Assembly: GCA_028226735.1 (NCBI GenBank)
Contig: JAOIYV010000002.1
Location: 9,367-73,366, forward strand
DNA from: Candidatus Pelagibacter sp.
GTDB taxonomy: Bacteria; Pseudomonadota; Alphaproteobacteria; Pelagibacterales; Pelagibacteraceae
Reading direction: 5' to 3'
Length of the DNA stretch: 64,000 bases
Under the pieces are notes generated by a model. That model was not told where the DNA came from. It made no database searches and was given only the letters and a program-made list of their open reading frames with translations. Positions within the stretch are counted from its first letter, which is position 1, and every line of letters starts with the position of its first letter. Below are positions 32,470-44,100 of this stretch, piece by piece. The position numbers and the translations under genes are program-made.

Positions 32470-32717
32470 TATTTTTTAGCCTCAGTTTTTTTTGGTTTAT
32501 TCTTTGGATCAACAAGAGCTAAATTTGAAATATGAATAAAATTCTCCTTTGATACTATTCCACCTTTTTTCTCTTTAGTTGTTTTAACATGTTTTTTCAC
32601 AATATTAATTCCTTGAACTTTTACTCTATTATTGGGTCTATCTATTTCGATGACTTCACCTTCTTTTTTTTTATCTTTCCCTGTTAAAACTTTAACTTTT
32701 AAACCTTTTTTAATCAT
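32469..32717 (-). CDS. rplX: 50S ribosomal protein L24
   Basis: L24, 82 residues, shorter than the E. coli protein (104). KOW motif [20 protein letters not shown] at residues 7-26 and the [12 protein letters not shown] segment are clear; the usual C-terminal domain is trimmed and replaced by a Lys-rich tail. Initiates 50S assembly. One base after rplN. Confidence 0.95.
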   Translation of the reverse strand: MIKKGLKVKVLTGKDKKKEGEVIEIDRPNNRVKVQGINIVKKHVKTTKEKKGGIVSKENFIHISNLALVDPKNKPKKTEAKK

Positions 32718-32718
32718 T

Positions 32719-33087
32719 CTATAAAACCTCTGGAGCCAATGAAACTATCTTCATCTGACCTCTGTTTCTTAATTCTCTTGTTACTGGACCAAAAATTCTT
32801 GTTCCAACAGGCTCTCCTTTATCATCAACTAAAACAGCTGCATTATTATCAAATCTTACTTTTGAGCCATCTTCTCTATGAATACCCTTTTTTACTCTTA
32901 CAACTACAGCTTTATGGACAGACCCTTTTTTAACTTTACCTTTTGGAATAGCCTCTTTAACAGCAATAACAATAGTGTCGCCAATACTTGCGTACCTACG
33001 TTTAGATCCACCTAAAACTTTAATACACTCTATAGTCTTTGCACCTGTGTTATCAGCCACTAATAATTCAGTTTGTACTTGTATCAT
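32719..33087 (-). CDS. rplN: 50S ribosomal protein L14
   Basis: L14, 122 residues, [20 protein letters not shown] at the start, [18 protein letters not shown] in the middle, and [13 protein letters not shown] near the end. Forms part of the subunit interface and the RsfS docking site. Overlaps rpsQ by 4 bases. Confidence 0.98.
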   Translation of the reverse strand: MIQVQTELLVADNTGAKTIECIKVLGGSKRRYASIGDTIVIAVKEAIPKGKVKKGSVHKAVVVRVKKGIHREDGSKVRFDNNAAVLVDDKGEPVGTRIFGPVTRELRNRGQMKIVSLAPEVL

Positions 33088-33320
33088 TTTGAACCATCCA
33101 TTACTTCAAATTTTTTATTTTTAGAAAAAGGTTTACTTTCAATAATTGAAACTTTATCACCTGTTTTAAACTTATTGTTTTCATCGTGGGCATTATATTT
33201 TTTTCTTACTTTAACTACTTTTTTAAGCACTGGATGAGAATATTTTCTTTCTACTGCTACAGTAATAGTTTTGTTTGGTTTATCGCTAACAACAACTCCT
33301 GATAATATTTTTTTAGGCAT
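33084..33320 (-). CDS. rpsQ: 30S ribosomal protein S17
   Basis: S17, 78 residues, an OB-fold protein: [20 protein letters not shown] near residues 5-24, [16 protein letters not shown] and the end KSKPF-type loop ([15 protein letters not shown]). Overlaps rpmC by 8 bases and rplN by 4, so translation of the three is probably coupled. Confidence 0.96.
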   Translation of the reverse strand: MPKKILSGVVVSDKPNKTITVAVERKYSHPVLKKVVKVRKKYNAHDENNKFKTGDKVSIIESKPFSKNKKFEVMDGSK

Positions 33321-33504
33321 TTAATTTTCCTTTTAATAAAGTTTTTAATCTAGCTATAGTTTTTTTTGTTTCTCCAATTTTTGATGGATTTGTAATTTGT
33401 GAGTTAATTTTTTGAAATCTAAAATTAAACAAATCTTTTTTTAGCTTATCTATATTTTTTACTGCTTCATCTTTAGATAATTTTTTAATTTCTTGTTTTT
33501 TCAT
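33313..33504 (-). CDS. rpmC: 50S ribosomal protein L29
   Basis: L29, 63 residues from the ATG at 33504, one base after the rplP stop; an upstream TTG at 33513 is less likely because it lies in rplP. Two-helix protein with [20 protein letters not shown] near residues 21-40 and the end [12 protein letters not shown]. Located at the exit tunnel where nascent-chain factors dock. Confidence 0.94.
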   Translation of the reverse strand: MKKQEIKKLSKDEAVKNIDKLKKDLFNFRFQKINSQITNPSKIGETKKTIARLKTLLKGKLNA

Positions 33505-33505
33505 A

Positions 33506-33916
33506 TTATACAAATCTTTTTATAAATTTAGTTTTAATTGGAAGTTTTGCTGATGCCTTATAAAGAGCTTCTTTGGCAATTTCCTCTGAAACACCATCAA
33601 TTTCAAATAAAATTCTTCCAGGTTTCACCCTGCATGCCCAATATTCTGGTGCTCCTTTTCCTTTACCCATTCGAACTTCAACAGGCTTTTTAGAAACCGG
33701 TATATTTGGAAAAATTCGAGTCCAAACACGGCCTTGTCTTTTCATATGTCGTGTTAAAGCAACCCTTGCAGCTTCTATTTGTTTTCCTATAATTCTTTCA
33801 GGAGCCATAGCTTTTAAAGCAAATGAACCGTAATTAATTTTGGCTGCACGATTAGCAGTACCATGGATTCTACCTTTGTGAGCTTTTCTATATTTTGACC
33901 TAACTGGTTGTAACAT
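33506..33916 (-). CDS. rplP: 50S ribosomal protein L16
   Basis: L16, 136 residues, [19 protein letters not shown] at the start, then [20 protein letters not shown] and the [20 protein letters not shown] block near residues 82-101. Lies near the A-site tRNA elbow. Two bases after rpsC. Confidence 0.98.
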   Translation of the reverse strand: MLQPVRSKYRKAHKGRIHGTANRAAKINYGSFALKAMAPERIIGKQIEAARVALTRHMKRQGRVWTRIFPNIPVSKKPVEVRMGKGKGAPEYWACRVKPGRILFEIDGVSEEIAKEALYKASAKLPIKTKFIKRFV

Positions 33917-33918
33917 AA

Positions 33919-34599
33919 TTATTCTTTGACCTCTTTTGGTATTACTTTGTTAGTTTCTTGACTAAATTCTTTAGCGAATACTTCACCTTTATAAATCCAA
34001 ACTTTAATACCAATAATCCCAAAGGTTGTTAAGGCTTCTGCTTCAGCATAATCTATATCAGCTCTTAAAGTATGAGACGGTATACTCCCATCTCTTAACC
34101 ACTCTGTTCTAGCAATTTCATTTCCACCAAGTCTACCACTTATTGATACCTTAATTCCTTTTGCTCCAAGTCTTAAACATGACTGCATAGCTCTTTTCAT
34201 TGCTCTTCTATAAGATATTCTTTTAACTAACTGTTGAGCAATATTTTCAGCAACTAAATATGCATTGGTTTCAGGTTTTTTTACTTCTTTAATATTTAAA
34301 GTAACTTCGTTACTTGTGAATTTAGATAAGTTATTCTTAATTTTATCAATATCACTCCCTTTTTTACCAATTACAAAACCTGGTCTTGAAGTGTAAATAG
34401 TTACAAAACATTTGTTTGAAGTTCTTTCTATCATCACTTTTGAAACACCTGAATTAATTACATTTTTCTTAATGTATTTTCTAATTTTAAAATCTTCTAT
34501 CAGATAATTTCCAAAATCTTTCTTTTTAGCGTACCAAACAGAGTCCCAGCCTCTATTCACACCTAGTCTAAAACCTACCGGATTAACTTTTTGTCCCAT
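33919..34599 (-). CDS. rpsC: 30S ribosomal protein S3
   Basis: S3, 226 residues. Start [22 protein letters not shown] domain with [16 protein letters not shown] near residues 77-92, and the C-terminal lobe with [20 protein letters not shown]. Lines the mRNA entry channel. Starts 17 bases inside rplV. Confidence 0.98.
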   Translation of the reverse strand: MGQKVNPVGFRLGVNRGWDSVWYAKKKDFGNYLIEDFKIRKYIKKNVINSGVSKVMIERTSNKCFVTIYTSRPGFVIGKKGSDIDKIKNNLSKFTSNEVTLNIKEVKKPETNAYLVAENIAQQLVKRISYRRAMKRAMQSCLRLGAKGIKVSISGRLGGNEIARTEWLRDGSIPSHTLRADIDYAEAEALTTFGIIGIKVWIYKGEVFAKEFSQETNKVIPKEVKE

Positions 34600-34981
34600 G
34601 ACTCTCCATTTGTTTTGATTCTGATAAAATAATAGTAATTGTTGAATATGGTTTTAAAATTGGTGCAGCTCTTCCTTTTGCCCTAGGTCTAAATCTTTTC
34701 ATAACAATTTTTTTTCCACAATATGCTTCCTTGATTATCAAGCTATCAATGTCATACTGATTATTGTTTTCTGCATTAGCTACTGCTGATGAAACAGTTT
34801 TTCTAATTTCCTTAGTAATTCTTTTTTCTGAAAATAATAAATCTCTAATTGCTACATCAACTTTTTTACCAACAATTCCTTTAAGTATTGGGTTTAGTTT
34901 TCTTACACTAGATCTAATGTTGTTATTTACTGATCTAACAGTGTTTTCTCTCAATTTATTTATCTTTTTTTTCTTACTCAT
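34583..34981 (-). CDS. rplV: 50S ribosomal protein L22 with N-terminal extension
   Basis: L22, 132 residues against about 110 in E. coli. The extra length is a basic N-terminal stretch (residues 1-22, [18 protein letters not shown]) ahead of the core that begins near [12 protein letters not shown]. The tunnel-lining hairpin is at [20 protein letters not shown] near residues 96-115. C-terminal overlap of 17 bases with rpsC. Confidence 0.95.
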   Translation of the reverse strand: MSKKKKINKLRENTVRSVNNNIRSSVRKLNPILKGIVGKKVDVAIRDLLFSEKRITKEIRKTVSSAVANAENNNQYDIDSLIIKEAYCGKKIVMKRFRPRAKGRAAPILKPYSTITIILSESKQMESHGTKS

Positions 34982-34983
34982 AA

Positions 34984-35280
34984 TTATTTTTTATCTGCAG
35001 TTGCTGGTTTGGCTTTTTTATCAGCTGGTGTATGACCAAAAAATGTTCTTGTAGGTGAAAATTCACCAAGTTTATGACCAACCATATCTTCAGATATTGT
35101 AACTGGTATAAATTTTTTTCCATTATAAATTAAGAAACTAACTCCAACAAATTCTGGAATAATTGTTGATTTTCTTGACCAAGTTTTAATAGGCATTTTT
35201 TTAGGATCTGTTTTTTGTTTTTCAACTTTTTTAATTAAGCTCTCCTCTACAAAAGGACCTTTCCATACTGATCTGGACAT
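34984..35280 (-). CDS. rpsS: 30S ribosomal protein S19
   Basis: S19, 98 residues, [20 protein letters not shown] at the start and [18 protein letters not shown] near residues 67-84, both diagnostic. Short Lys/Ala tail. Head of the 30S near S13. ATG overlaps the rplB stop (TAATG). Confidence 0.98.
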   Translation of the reverse strand: MSRSVWKGPFVEESLIKKVEKQKTDPKKMPIKTWSRKSTIIPEFVGVSFLIYNGKKFIPVTISEDMVGHKLGEFSPTRTFFGHTPADKKAKPATADKK

Positions 35281-36119
35281 TACTTAGCATCCTTTCTTTT
35301 GTTTCTTCTTCTAATGATGAATTTATCTGTACTTTTATTATCTCTAGTTTTTAATCCTTTTGCAGACTGACCAGTAGGTGATACTGGGTGTCTTCCTCCA
35401 GCAGTTTTACCTTCACCACCTCCATGTGGGTGGTCAACAGGGTTCATAACAACACCTCTTGTGTGTGGCCTTCTGCCTAACCATCTTGATCTTCCAGCTT
35501 TTCCAATCTTAATATTTTTTTGATCAGGATTAGATAAGACACCAATAGTAGCCATTGATCTTGAGTCAATTTTTCTTACTTCACCTGAGGTCATTTTAAT
35601 TAATGAATAATTTCCATCTAAACCAGATATAGTAACTGAGGTTCCTGCTGATCTAGCAATCTTGCCACCAGCACCTGGTTTTAACTCTACATTATGAATA
35701 TTTATACCTACAGGTATATCTCTTAAAGGCATGCAGTTTCCAATCTTAATCTCTTTTTCAGATCCATTTACCACTACATCTCCAACTTTAATTTTTTGTG
35801 GAGCTAAATAATAAAAATGTTGTCCATCTTCAAATTTTACTAACATTATGTAACAAGATCTATTTGGATCGTATTCTATTCTCTCAACTGTAGCTGGCAT
35901 ATCAAATTTTTTTCTGTAAAAGTCTACACATCTATACATTTGCTTATGTCCACCAGCTCTGTTTCTTGATGTAATGTGGCCATTATTGTTACGACCTTTC
36001 ATCGTATTTTTTGGTTCTACCAATGTTTTAAATGGTTTGCCCTTCCAAAGACCATTTCTATCTACAAGAATTGTTCCTCTAGTTGATTTTGTATAAGGTT
36101 TAAAAGTTTTTAATGCCAT
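35280..36119 (-). CDS. rplB: 50S ribosomal protein L2
   Basis: L2, 279 residues, needed for subunit joining and the peptidyl transferase centre. Start [18 protein letters not shown], middle [19 protein letters not shown] and the highly conserved [19 protein letters not shown] near residues 230-248. Three bases after rplW. Confidence 0.98.
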   Translation of the reverse strand: MALKTFKPYTKSTRGTILVDRNGLWKGKPFKTLVEPKNTMKGRNNNGHITSRNRAGGHKQMYRCVDFYRKKFDMPATVERIEYDPNRSCYIMLVKFEDGQHFYYLAPQKIKVGDVVVNGSEKEIKIGNCMPLRDIPVGINIHNVELKPGAGGKIARSAGTSVTISGLDGNYSLIKMTSGEVRKIDSRSMATIGVLSNPDQKNIKIGKAGRSRWLGRRPHTRGVVMNPVDHPHGGGEGKTAGGRHPVSPTGQSAKGLKTRDNKSTDKFIIRRRNKRKDAK

Positions 36120-36122
36120 TTG

Positions 36123-36416
36123 TTATATACCTGTAGTTAGATCAATACTTTGACCTTTTTTTAATGTTATAATTGCTTTTTTATAGCCTTGAACTTTTAC
36201 TTTTTTACCTCTTGTAACTTTTTTTCTATTTTGTTTATTTATAATATTAATTTTTGTTACGTTAACTTTAAAAATTTTTTCAATATTCTTTTTTAGATTT
36301 ATCTTATTTGCTTCTCTTGGTACTTTAAAAACAATTTTATTTTGTTCAGATAAATTAGTTGTTTTCTCTGTAACCATTGGAGCTAAAATTTTATCATATA
36401 AGTGTATTTTATCCAT
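36123..36416 (-). CDS. rplW: 50S ribosomal protein L23
   Basis: L23, 97 residues, YDKILAPMVTEKTTNL near residues 7-22, VNVTKINIINKQNRKK near 50-65 and a Lys/Arg-rich loop. Docking site for trigger factor and SRP at the tunnel exit. One base after rplD. Confidence 0.97.
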   Translation of the reverse strand: MDKIHLYDKILAPMVTEKTTNLSEQNKIVFKVPREANKINLKKNIEKIFKVNVTKINIINKQNRKKVTRGKKVKVQGYKKAIITLKKGQSIDLTTGI

Positions 36417-36417
36417 T

Positions 36418-37041
36418 TTAAGAATATCTCTTTTCTAATTCTTTCACTGAGCTCTCAGTAAAAACAACTTTTTTAAATTTAACAATATCAAAAGCACTAA
36501 AGTGATTAATATCTGTAACTTTAACGTTAGGAATATTTCTTGTCGATTTTTCAATTTTATCTTTAGATAATTTGTCTAAAATAATTAAAGAATTCGTAAT
36601 TTCAAATTTTTTAATTATAGAATTCATTTCTTTCGTTTTTTTAATTTCATTACTAAAATCACTAAAAATTAACAAATTGTTAAGTTTGTTTTTTTCAGTT
36701 ATTAATGAAGCTATACTTAATTTCTTTTCACTCTTGTTTAATTTTCTTTTTTTATAAGCAAGCTCACCTTTTGGTCCATGAGCAACACCACCACCAACAA
36801 ATAACGGAGCTTTTCTACTTGCGTGACGAGCATTACCTGTTCCTTTTTGTGCATAAATTTTAGATGTTGAGCCAGCAATTTCATTTTGTTGTTTAGTTTT
36901 TGCATGTCTACCTTTGTAATTAGCGTTTGTTTTAAATAAAACATTGTCAACTAACCTTTTATTAATCTTTGCAGAAAAAATTTTATCTAAAACTTCTATC
37001 GAAGCTTTTTTTCCATCTAAATTTAATTTATCTATTTTCAT
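36418..37041 (-). CDS. rplD: 50S ribosomal protein L4
   Basis: L4, 207 residues. The tunnel loop KQQNEIAGSTSKIYAQKGTGNARHASRKAPLFVGGGVAHGP (residues about 49-89, quoted in part: QKGTGNARHASRKAPL) is clearly conserved. L4 represses the S10 operon in enterobacteria; no leader hairpin for this was sought with success. Overlaps rplC by one base. Confidence 0.97.
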   Translation of the reverse strand: MKIDKLNLDGKKASIEVLDKIFSAKINKRLVDNVLFKTNANYKGRHAKTKQQNEIAGSTSKIYAQKGTGNARHASRKAPLFVGGGVAHGPKGELAYKKRKLNKSEKKLSIASLITEKNKLNNLLIFSDFSNEIKKTKEMNSIIKKFEITNSLIILDKLSKDKIEKSTRNIPNVKVTDINHFSAFDIVKFKKVVFTESSVKELEKRYS

Positions 37042-37751
37042 TATTTTTTCTTTTTATCTGGTGTTTTTTTTGCTTCCTCTGCAGCAGCAATTTTTTCATT
37101 GATAGTTAATTTATTAATATTTTTTACTGCTTTTTTTATTAAAATTTCTGAATTTTTAGATCCTGGTATAGAACCTTTTAGATATAATAATTCATTTTCT
37201 ATATCAGTTTTAACAATTTCTATATTTTGCATGGTTCTTAATTTGTCTCCCATATGACCAGCCATTTTTTTTCCTTTAAAAACTTTTCCTGGATCTTGTC
37301 TTTGACCTGTAGATCCGTGAGATCTATGCGAAACAGATACTCCGTGTGTTGCTCTTAATCCACCAAAATTATGTCTTTTCATTGCACCCGCAAATCCTTT
37401 ACCAATTGTTTTTGAAGTAGTGTCTACAAATTTTACCTCATTAAAAATTTCTAAACCAAATTCATTACCCTCTTTATACGCAGATGTATCGTTTACTCTA
37501 AATTCTTTTAGTTTCTTTTTTGCTTCTGTATTTTTTTTTGCATAAAATCCCTTCATAGCTTTAGTAAGTTTTGAGTTTTTTATCTTACCAAAACCTAATT
37601 GGACTGCTTTATATCCTCGCTTATCTTCTTCTACGACGTTAATTACTCTAGCTTTTTCCATTTTAATAACTGTAACAGGCACTAATCTTCCAGTTTTGTA
37701 AAACTCTCTGGTCATACCTATTTTTTTTCCAATTAAAGCAATTTCGGTCAT
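37041..37751 (-). CDS. rplC: 50S ribosomal protein L3
   Basis: L3, 236 residues, a little longer than E. coli L3 because of a basic tail (AAEEAKKTPDKKKK). Start LIGKKIGMTREFYKTGRLVP, and the peptidyl-transferase-facing loop RATHGVSVSHRSHGSTGQRQ near residues 132-151. The Gln in the STGQRQDPG stretch is the PrmB methylation site in E. coli. Confidence 0.97.
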   Translation of the reverse strand: MTEIALIGKKIGMTREFYKTGRLVPVTVIKMEKARVINVVEEDKRGYKAVQLGFGKIKNSKLTKAMKGFYAKKNTEAKKKLKEFRVNDTSAYKEGNEFGLEIFNEVKFVDTTSKTIGKGFAGAMKRHNFGGLRATHGVSVSHRSHGSTGQRQDPGKVFKGKKMAGHMGDKLRTMQNIEIVKTDIENELLYLKGSIPGSKNSEILIKKAVKNINKLTINEKIAAAEEAKKTPDKKKK

Positions 37752-37753
37752 AA

Positions 37754-38062
37754 TTATATTTTAATCTCCACATCAACACCTGATGCTAAGTCTAATTTCA
37801 TTAAAGCTTCTACTGTTTGAGGCGTAGGTTCAATTATATCTATCAGTCTTTTGTGTGTTCTAGTTTCAAATTGCTCCCTACTTTTTTTATCAATATGTGG
37901 GCCCTTTAAAACTGTATATTTTTCTATTTTAGTAGGTAAAGGTATTGGCCCCTTGATTGATGCACCTGTTCTTTTAACAGTATTAACAATTTCCTCAGTT
38001 GAGGCATCTAAAATTTTATTGTCATAAGCTCTTAATTTTATTCTTATGTTTTGTTTTTCCAT
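37754..38062 (-). CDS. rpsJ: 30S ribosomal protein S10
   Basis: S10 (NusE), 102 residues: [16 protein letters not shown] near residues 5-20, [20 protein letters not shown] near 38-57, and [20 protein letters not shown] at the end. First gene of the S10 group; follows fusA by 5 bases. In many alphaproteobacteria a tuf copy lies between fusA and rpsJ; here there is none. Confidence 0.98.
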   Translation of the reverse strand: MEKQNIRIKLRAYDNKILDASTEEIVNTVKRTGASIKGPIPLPTKIEKYTVLKGPHIDKKSREQFETRTHKRLIDIIEPTPQTVEALMKLDLASGVDVEIKI

Positions 38063-38067
38063 AATAA

Positions 38068-40146
38068 TTAGCCTGCAATTTTCTTAGTTACTTCATCCTG
38101 CACATTTTGTGGAACTTTAGAATAATGATCAAAAAACATTGAATACTGAGCTCTACCTTGAGACATTGATCTTAAGCTATTTATATATCCAAACATATTA
38201 GCTAAAGGAACCATGGCAGTAATTACTGTTGCATTTCCTCTTTGTTCTTGAGTGCTAATTTGACCTCTTCTACTATTTAGGTCACCAATAACATCACCCA
38301 TATAATCTTCAGGCGTGACAACTTCAACTCTCATAACTGGCTCTAATAATTTTAAAGTTCCTCTAGTACATGCTTCTTTAAAGCAAGCTCTACCTGCTAA
38401 TTCAAATGCAAGAACACTTGAGTCAACATCATGATGTAATCCATCTAAAATTGTAACTTTGTAGTCAATCATTGGAAATCCTGCTAAAATTCCACCATCT
38501 GAAATTGTTTCAATTCCTTTTTCAACACCAGGAATAAATTCTTTGGGAATTGCACCACCCTTAATTTTGCTATCGACAGATCTACCTGCTCCAGGTTCTT
38601 GAGGCTCAACCAAAAGTTTAACTTTTGCAAACTGACCAGCACCACCACTTTGTTTTTTGTGTGTATATTCGAATTCAGAGGCATTTTGCAATGTTTCTCT
38701 ATAAGCAACTTGAGGAGCACCAACATTCGCCTCTACATTAAATTCTCTTTTCATTCTATCAACGATAATATCAAGATGTAACTCGCCCATTCCTTTTATA
38801 ATAGTTTGACCAGATTCTTCATCAGACGTTACTCTGAATGATGGATCTTCTTTAGCTAATCTTCCTAATGCTTCACCCATTTTTTCTTGGTCAGCTTTTG
38901 TCTTAGGTTCAACAGCAATTTCAATTACAGGTTCTGGGAACTCCATTGGTTCTAATAAAACAGGATTAGCTTCATCACAAAGTGTGTGTCCTGTAATTGT
39001 GTATTTTAGACCAGCTAAAGCAACTATATCACCAGTGTTTGCTTCTTTAATATCTTCTCTTGAGTTTGCATGCATTAAAAGCATTCTACCAACTCTTTCT
39101 TCTTTATCTTTTGAAGTATTATAAACAGCAGTTCCAGTTCTAATGGTTCCTGAGTAAATTCTAATAAAAGTTAATGAACCAACAAATGGGTCATTAGCAA
39201 CTTTAAATGCTAATGCAGAAAATCCAGTACCATCTTCGAATTTCATTTCAACAACATCTTCACTGCCAGGTTTAGTTCCATTAATTGATCCAATATCGAT
39301 TGGACTTGGTAAGTAGTTAATTACAGCGTCAAGTAAAGGTTGAACACCTTTGTTTTTAAATGCTGAACCAGTAGTTATTGGAACAAAACTAAAATTTAAT
39401 GTTCCTTTTCTTATGCATTTTACTAAATCTTCTTCTTTTATTTCTTCACCATTTAAGTAAGCTTCCATTAACTTTTCATCTTGCTCTACAGCCATTTCAA
39501 CTAATTCTGTTCTGTATTTTTGTGAAATTTCTTTTAAATCATCAGGAATTTCTTTGTATTCCCACTCTGCGCCTAGAGCTTCATTTTTCCAAACTTGAGC
39601 TTTCATTTTAACTAAGTCAACAACACCGGATAAATCTGCCTCAATACCTATAGGAATTTGAATTGGTAGAGGTTTACAGCCTAATCTATCCTTAATCATT
39701 TCAACACATCTATAGAAGTCAGCACCAGTTCTGTCTAACTTGTTTACAAAACAAATTCGTGGAACTTTATATTTATCAGCTTGCCTCCATACTGTTTCAG
39801 ATTGAGGTTCTACACCAGCAACTCCATCAAAAACACAAACAGCACCGTCTAAAACTTTTAATGATCTCTCTACTTCAATAGTAAAATCAACGTGTCCAGG
39901 AGTATCTATGATATTAATTCTATGATCATTCCAAAAACAAGTTGTGGCGGCTGAAGTAATCGTAATTCCTCTTTCTTGCTCTTGTTCCATCCAGTCCATA
40001 GTTGCTGCACCATCATGAACTTCACCTATTTTATGACTCTTTCCTGTATAATATAAAATTCTTTCAGTAGTAGTAGTTTTACCAGCATCAATGTGGGCCA
40101 TTATTCCGATATTTCTATATTTATCTAATGTATGTGTTCTAGCCAT
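38068..40146 (-). CDS. fusA: Elongation factor G
   Basis: EF-G, 692 residues, the translocation GTPase. G1 motif [19 protein letters not shown] near residues 16-34, G2/G3 [11 protein letters not shown] and DTPGHVDF near 82-89, G4 [10 protein letters not shown] near 136-145. Domain IV tip and domain V follow; the C-terminus [18 protein letters not shown] is typical. Sits 6 bases after rpsG in the str order. Confidence 0.98.
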   Translation of the reverse strand: MARTHTLDKYRNIGIMAHIDAGKTTTTERILYYTGKSHKIGEVHDGAATMDWMEQEQERGITITSAATTCFWNDHRINIIDTPGHVDFTIEVERSLKVLDGAVCVFDGVAGVEPQSETVWRQADKYKVPRICFVNKLDRTGADFYRCVEMIKDRLGCKPLPIQIPIGIEADLSGVVDLVKMKAQVWKNEALGAEWEYKEIPDDLKEISQKYRTELVEMAVEQDEKLMEAYLNGEEIKEEDLVKCIRKGTLNFSFVPITTGSAFKNKGVQPLLDAVINYLPSPIDIGSINGTKPGSEDVVEMKFEDGTGFSALAFKVANDPFVGSLTFIRIYSGTIRTGTAVYNTSKDKEERVGRMLLMHANSREDIKEANTGDIVALAGLKYTITGHTLCDEANPVLLEPMEFPEPVIEIAVEPKTKADQEKMGEALGRLAKEDPSFRVTSDEESGQTIIKGMGELHLDIIVDRMKREFNVEANVGAPQVAYRETLQNASEFEYTHKKQSGGAGQFAKVKLLVEPQEPGAGRSVDSKIKGGAIPKEFIPGVEKGIETISDGGILAGFPMIDYKVTILDGLHHDVDSSVLAFELAGRACFKEACTRGTLKLLEPVMRVEVVTPEDYMGDVIGDLNSRRGQISTQEQRGNATVITAMVPLANMFGYINSLRSMSQGRAQYSMFFDHYSKVPQNVQDEVTKKIAG

Positions 40147-40152
40147 AATTTT

Positions 40153-40623
40153 TTACCACCTAAAATGAGCAAATGCTTTATTTGACTCTGCCATTTTATG
40201 CACATCTTCTCTTTTTTTAACTGCTGATCCTTTTTTTTCATATGCATCGTACAGTTCATTAAAAATTTTATCTGACATGTGTTTATCTTTTCTTTTTCTA
40301 GATGCATCTACAAGCCATCTAATTGCCAGCGCTTGAGCTCTTTTTGATTTAACTTCAACCGGTACTTGGTAGGTTGCTCCACCAACTCTTCTAGATCTAA
40401 CTTCTACAGTTGGCTTTATGTTATTTATTGCCTCATTAAAAACATTTATTGGTTCTTCTTTTGTTTTAGATTTGATTTTATCAATTGCCTCATAAACTAT
40501 TTTTTCAGCAACTCCTTTTTTTCCATCATACATAATAGAATTTATTAATTTTGGAATTATTGTTGATTTAAATATTGGATCTGGAACAACAATTTTTTTT
40601 GGTTGAGTTTTCTTTCTAGACAT
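40153..40623 (-). CDS. rpsG: 30S ribosomal protein S7
   Basis: S7, 156 residues, nucleates assembly of the 30S head. Start MSRKKTQPKKIVVPDPIF, then INSIMYDGKKGVAEKIVYEA near residues 27-46 and GGATYQVPVEVKSKRAQALA near 81-100. Two bases after rpsL. The end HKMAESNKAFAHFRW is typical. Confidence 0.98.
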   Translation of the reverse strand: MSRKKTQPKKIVVPDPIFKSTIIPKLINSIMYDGKKGVAEKIVYEAIDKIKSKTKEEPINVFNEAINNIKPTVEVRSRRVGGATYQVPVEVKSKRAQALAIRWLVDASRKRKDKHMSDKIFNELYDAYEKKGSAVKKREDVHKMAESNKAFAHFRW

Positions 40624-40625
40624 AA

Positions 40626-40997
40626 CTATTTACCTTTTTTAGTTCCATATAGTGATCTACGTTTTTTTCTGTTAGCTACACCTTGAGTATCTAAATTTCC
40701 TCTAAGTATATGATAGCGAACACCTGGTAAATCTTTTACACGACCACCTCTAATTAATACTACTGAGTGTTCTTGAAGGTTGTGTCCTTCACCACCAATG
40801 TAGGCAGTAACTTCAAATCCATTAGACAATCTAACTCTTGCTACCTTTCTTAATGCTGAGTTGGGTTTTTTTGGAGTTGTTGTATAAACTTTGACACAAA
40901 CTCCCCTTTTAAGAGGTTGTTTTTGTAAAGCTGGAACCTTATTCCTAGCTATTGGTTTAATTCTTTTTTTTCGTAACAACTGATTAATAGTTGGCAT
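40626..40997 (-). CDS. rpsL: 30S ribosomal protein S12
   Basis: S12, 123 residues, decoding-centre protein. The two streptomycin-related loops [15 protein letters not shown] near residues 41-55 and [17 protein letters not shown] near 84-100 both carry the wild-type Lys residues, so the sequence predicts a sensitive ribosome. First gene of the str group, 164 bases after rpoC with a good promoter in the gap. Confidence 0.98.
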   Translation of the reverse strand: MPTINQLLRKKRIKPIARNKVPALQKQPLKRGVCVKVYTTTPKKPNSALRKVARVRLSNGFEVTAYIGGEGHNLQEHSVVLIRGGRVKDLPGVRYHILRGNLDTQGVANRKKRRSLYGTKKGK

Positions 40998-41105
40998 AAT
41001 TTATATAATTAGTTTTATATTTTTGATGAAAATAACTGACAGGTTATTTTGTGGCAGCGTTTAGTTCCATTAAACAGGTACTACATTCCAACCAAAAATA
41101 CCGCC

Positions 41106-41133
41106 AAATTACTATTTAAATTCACTTTGTCAA
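41106..41133 (-). promoter_or_regulatory. Predicted promoter for rpsL operon
   Basis: On the minus strand, TTGACA (41133-41128) and TAATTT (41111-41106) are separated by 16 bases, a good sigma-70-type match in the only sizeable spacer of the rpoC-rpsL junction. Transcription would start about 100 bases before the rpsL ATG, leaving a leader long enough for control. No start-site data are available. Confidence 0.55.
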
Positions 41134-41161
41134 ACTAAAACTACAAGTTTAACGTGTTTTT

Positions 41162-44100
41162 TTATTGATTTGCTTGAGTTTCTAATGTCTCTGAGGGCTC
41201 TATTTTATCTTGATCTGCTAAGAATTTTTTATCCTCTGCAAGGGCCTGATTGTTCCATTTATTTTTGATCGTACCAGTTCCAGCTGGAACAAGTCTACCA
41301 ACAATAACATTCTCTTTTAAGCCATTTAATGGGTCTACCTTACCTTTTATAGCGGCATCCGTAAGTACTCTAGTAGTTTCTTGAAAAGATGCTGCAGATA
41401 TAAATGACTCAGTTTGTAATGAAGCTTTTGTAATACCCATTAATACTCTTTCTCCAACTGCTTTGTTTTTACCCTCTGCAGCAAGTTTATCATTTGTTGT
41501 ATCAAATTTTATTCTATCAATCATTTCACCAGGTAAATAACTCGAATCTCCTGATTCTTTTACCTCTACTTTTTTAAGCATTTGTCTTAAAATCGTTTCG
41601 ATATGTTTATCATTAATTATTACTCCTTGTAATCTATAAACTTCTTGCACTTGATTAACAAAATATTCAGTTAAATCTTTAATACCTAAAATTCTTAGAA
41701 TATCATGTGGTAAAGGCTGTCCATCTAATAAATATTCACCTTTTTTAATTTTTTCTCCCTGATTAAAGTTTATATGTTTTCCTTTAGGAATTAAATAATT
41801 TGAAGGTTCTCCATTCTCAGGTTGAATTGAAATTCTTTGTTTTCCTCTAACTTCTTTTCCAAATAAAACTTGTCCATCATTTTCAGCAATAATTGCACTG
41901 TCTTTAGCTTTTCTTGCCTCAAATAATTCTGCAACACGAGGTAAACCTCCTGTAATATCTTTTGTTTTAGTTGTTTCTTTAGGTAATCTCGCAATTACAT
42001 CTCCAGCAAATATTTTTTGTCCATCTTTTATAGAAAGAATTGAATCTGGTACTAAATAATATCTAGCTTCATTGTCATCAGCTTTTTTAATAACATTTCC
42101 TTTTTCATCTCTTAAAGTAATTCTAGGTTTTAAATCTGTATTCTTAGATTGAGCTCTCCAATCAATTACTGATTTAGATGAAATACCTGTTGCATCATCT
42201 GTTGTTTCTTGAAGTGAAACTCCATCAATTAAATCAACAAAACCTGCTATACCACTTTTTTCTGCTATAACTGGAGTTGTATAAGGATCCCATTCACATA
42301 TTTTTTCGTTAGCTTTAACTTTATCTTCATTTTGAAAAAATAATTTTGATCCATATGCAACTTTATAAACAGCAACTTGTACCCCATTGTCATCTTCTAT
42401 AGATAATTGAGTGTTTCTTCCCATAACAATTAAATTTTTCTTTGAGTCTTCTAGTAAGTTTGAATTAATGATCTTTAATATACCGGCAGACTTTGTAACA
42501 ATTTGAGATTCTTGTTTAACTGAAGCAGTTCCTCCCACGTGGAACGTTCTCATAGTTAATTGAGTTCCTGGCTCACCAATTGATTGTGCTGAAATCATTC
42601 CTATAGCTTCACCCACATGAACTATTTTTCCTCTGGATAAATCTCGACCATAACAAGTGGCACAAACTCCTAATTTTGAACTACATGTCATTACTGAATA
42701 AGCATTAATAAATTTTATGCCTGCTGCATCAATTTTATCACAGCCAGCTTCATCTATCATAGTTTCTTTCTTGATTACAACCTCACCAGTAATTGGATTT
42801 TTTACATCGGTTGCTGTGACTCTGCCTAAAGCTCTTTCAGATAAGCTTACCACTACATTTCCACCTTCTAGTATTTCTGCAAGCTCGATAAAGCCAGGAT
42901 TATCACATTTTACTTTAGTGATTGTTAAATCTTGAGCTACATCACAAAGTCTTCTTGTTAAGTATCCAGAACTAGCAGTTTTTAAGGCTGTATCAGCTAA
43001 TCCTTTTCTTGCTCCATGGGTTGAATTAAAATATTCAAGTGCAGTAAGTCCTTCTTTAAAATTTGAAGTAATTGGCGTTTCAATAATTTCTCCTGATGGC
43101 TTAGCAATAAGGCCTCTCATTCCAGCAAGCTGTTTCATTTGAGCAGCAGAACCTCTAGCTCCACTATCAGCCATCATAAATACTGAATTAATTTTCATTC
43201 CATCTGGGGTAGTTTCTGTAGCAGAAATACCTTTCATCATTTCGCCAGCTACTTTATCTGTACATTTAGACCAAGCATCAACTACTTTATTATATTTTTC
43301 ACCTCTAGTAATTAATCCTTCAGAATATTGATTTTCATAATCCGAAATAAGTTTTTTTGTATCGTCTATTAATTGACTCTTATTATCAGGTATAACTAGA
43401 TCATCTTTTCCAAATGAAATTCCTGCTTTAAAAGCATGTTTAAAACCAAGATCTTTTAATTTATCACAAAATATTACAGTCGTTTTTTGTCCACAAAATC
43501 TGAATACATGATCAATTATTTCTGAAACTGTTTTTTTTGGAAGTAATCTATCAATCATTGAAAATTTTATATCTTTGTTTTTTGGTAATAAATTAGCAAG
43601 TAAAAATCTTCCAGCAGTTGTAGTGTATTTTTCTAATTTTTTGTTTCCATTTTCATCTATTGTTTCAAATCTTGAAACTATTGTTGTGTGAACTTTTATT
43701 TGGCCAGTTGACAAAGAATGTTCAATTGCATCAGCATCAACAAAATAACCTTCTGGTTTATCAACCTGAAATGGTGCTTGGGATAAATAGTAAAGACCTA
43801 ATATCATATCTTGACTGGGTACTATAATTGGTTTTCCATTTGATGGACTCAAGATATTGTTTGTTGAAAGCATTAAAATTCTTGCTTCTAATTGAGCTTC
43901 TAAACTAAGTGGAACATGGACTGCCATTTGATCGCCATCAAAGTCGGCATTAAAAGCTGCACAACATAATGGATGTAGTTCTATAGCATCTCCTTCAATT
44001 AACTTTGGCTCAAACGCTTGAACACCTAATCTGTGGAGAGTTGGTGCTCTGTTTAGCAACACTGGGTGCTCTCTAACTATTAATTCTAATGCATCCCAAA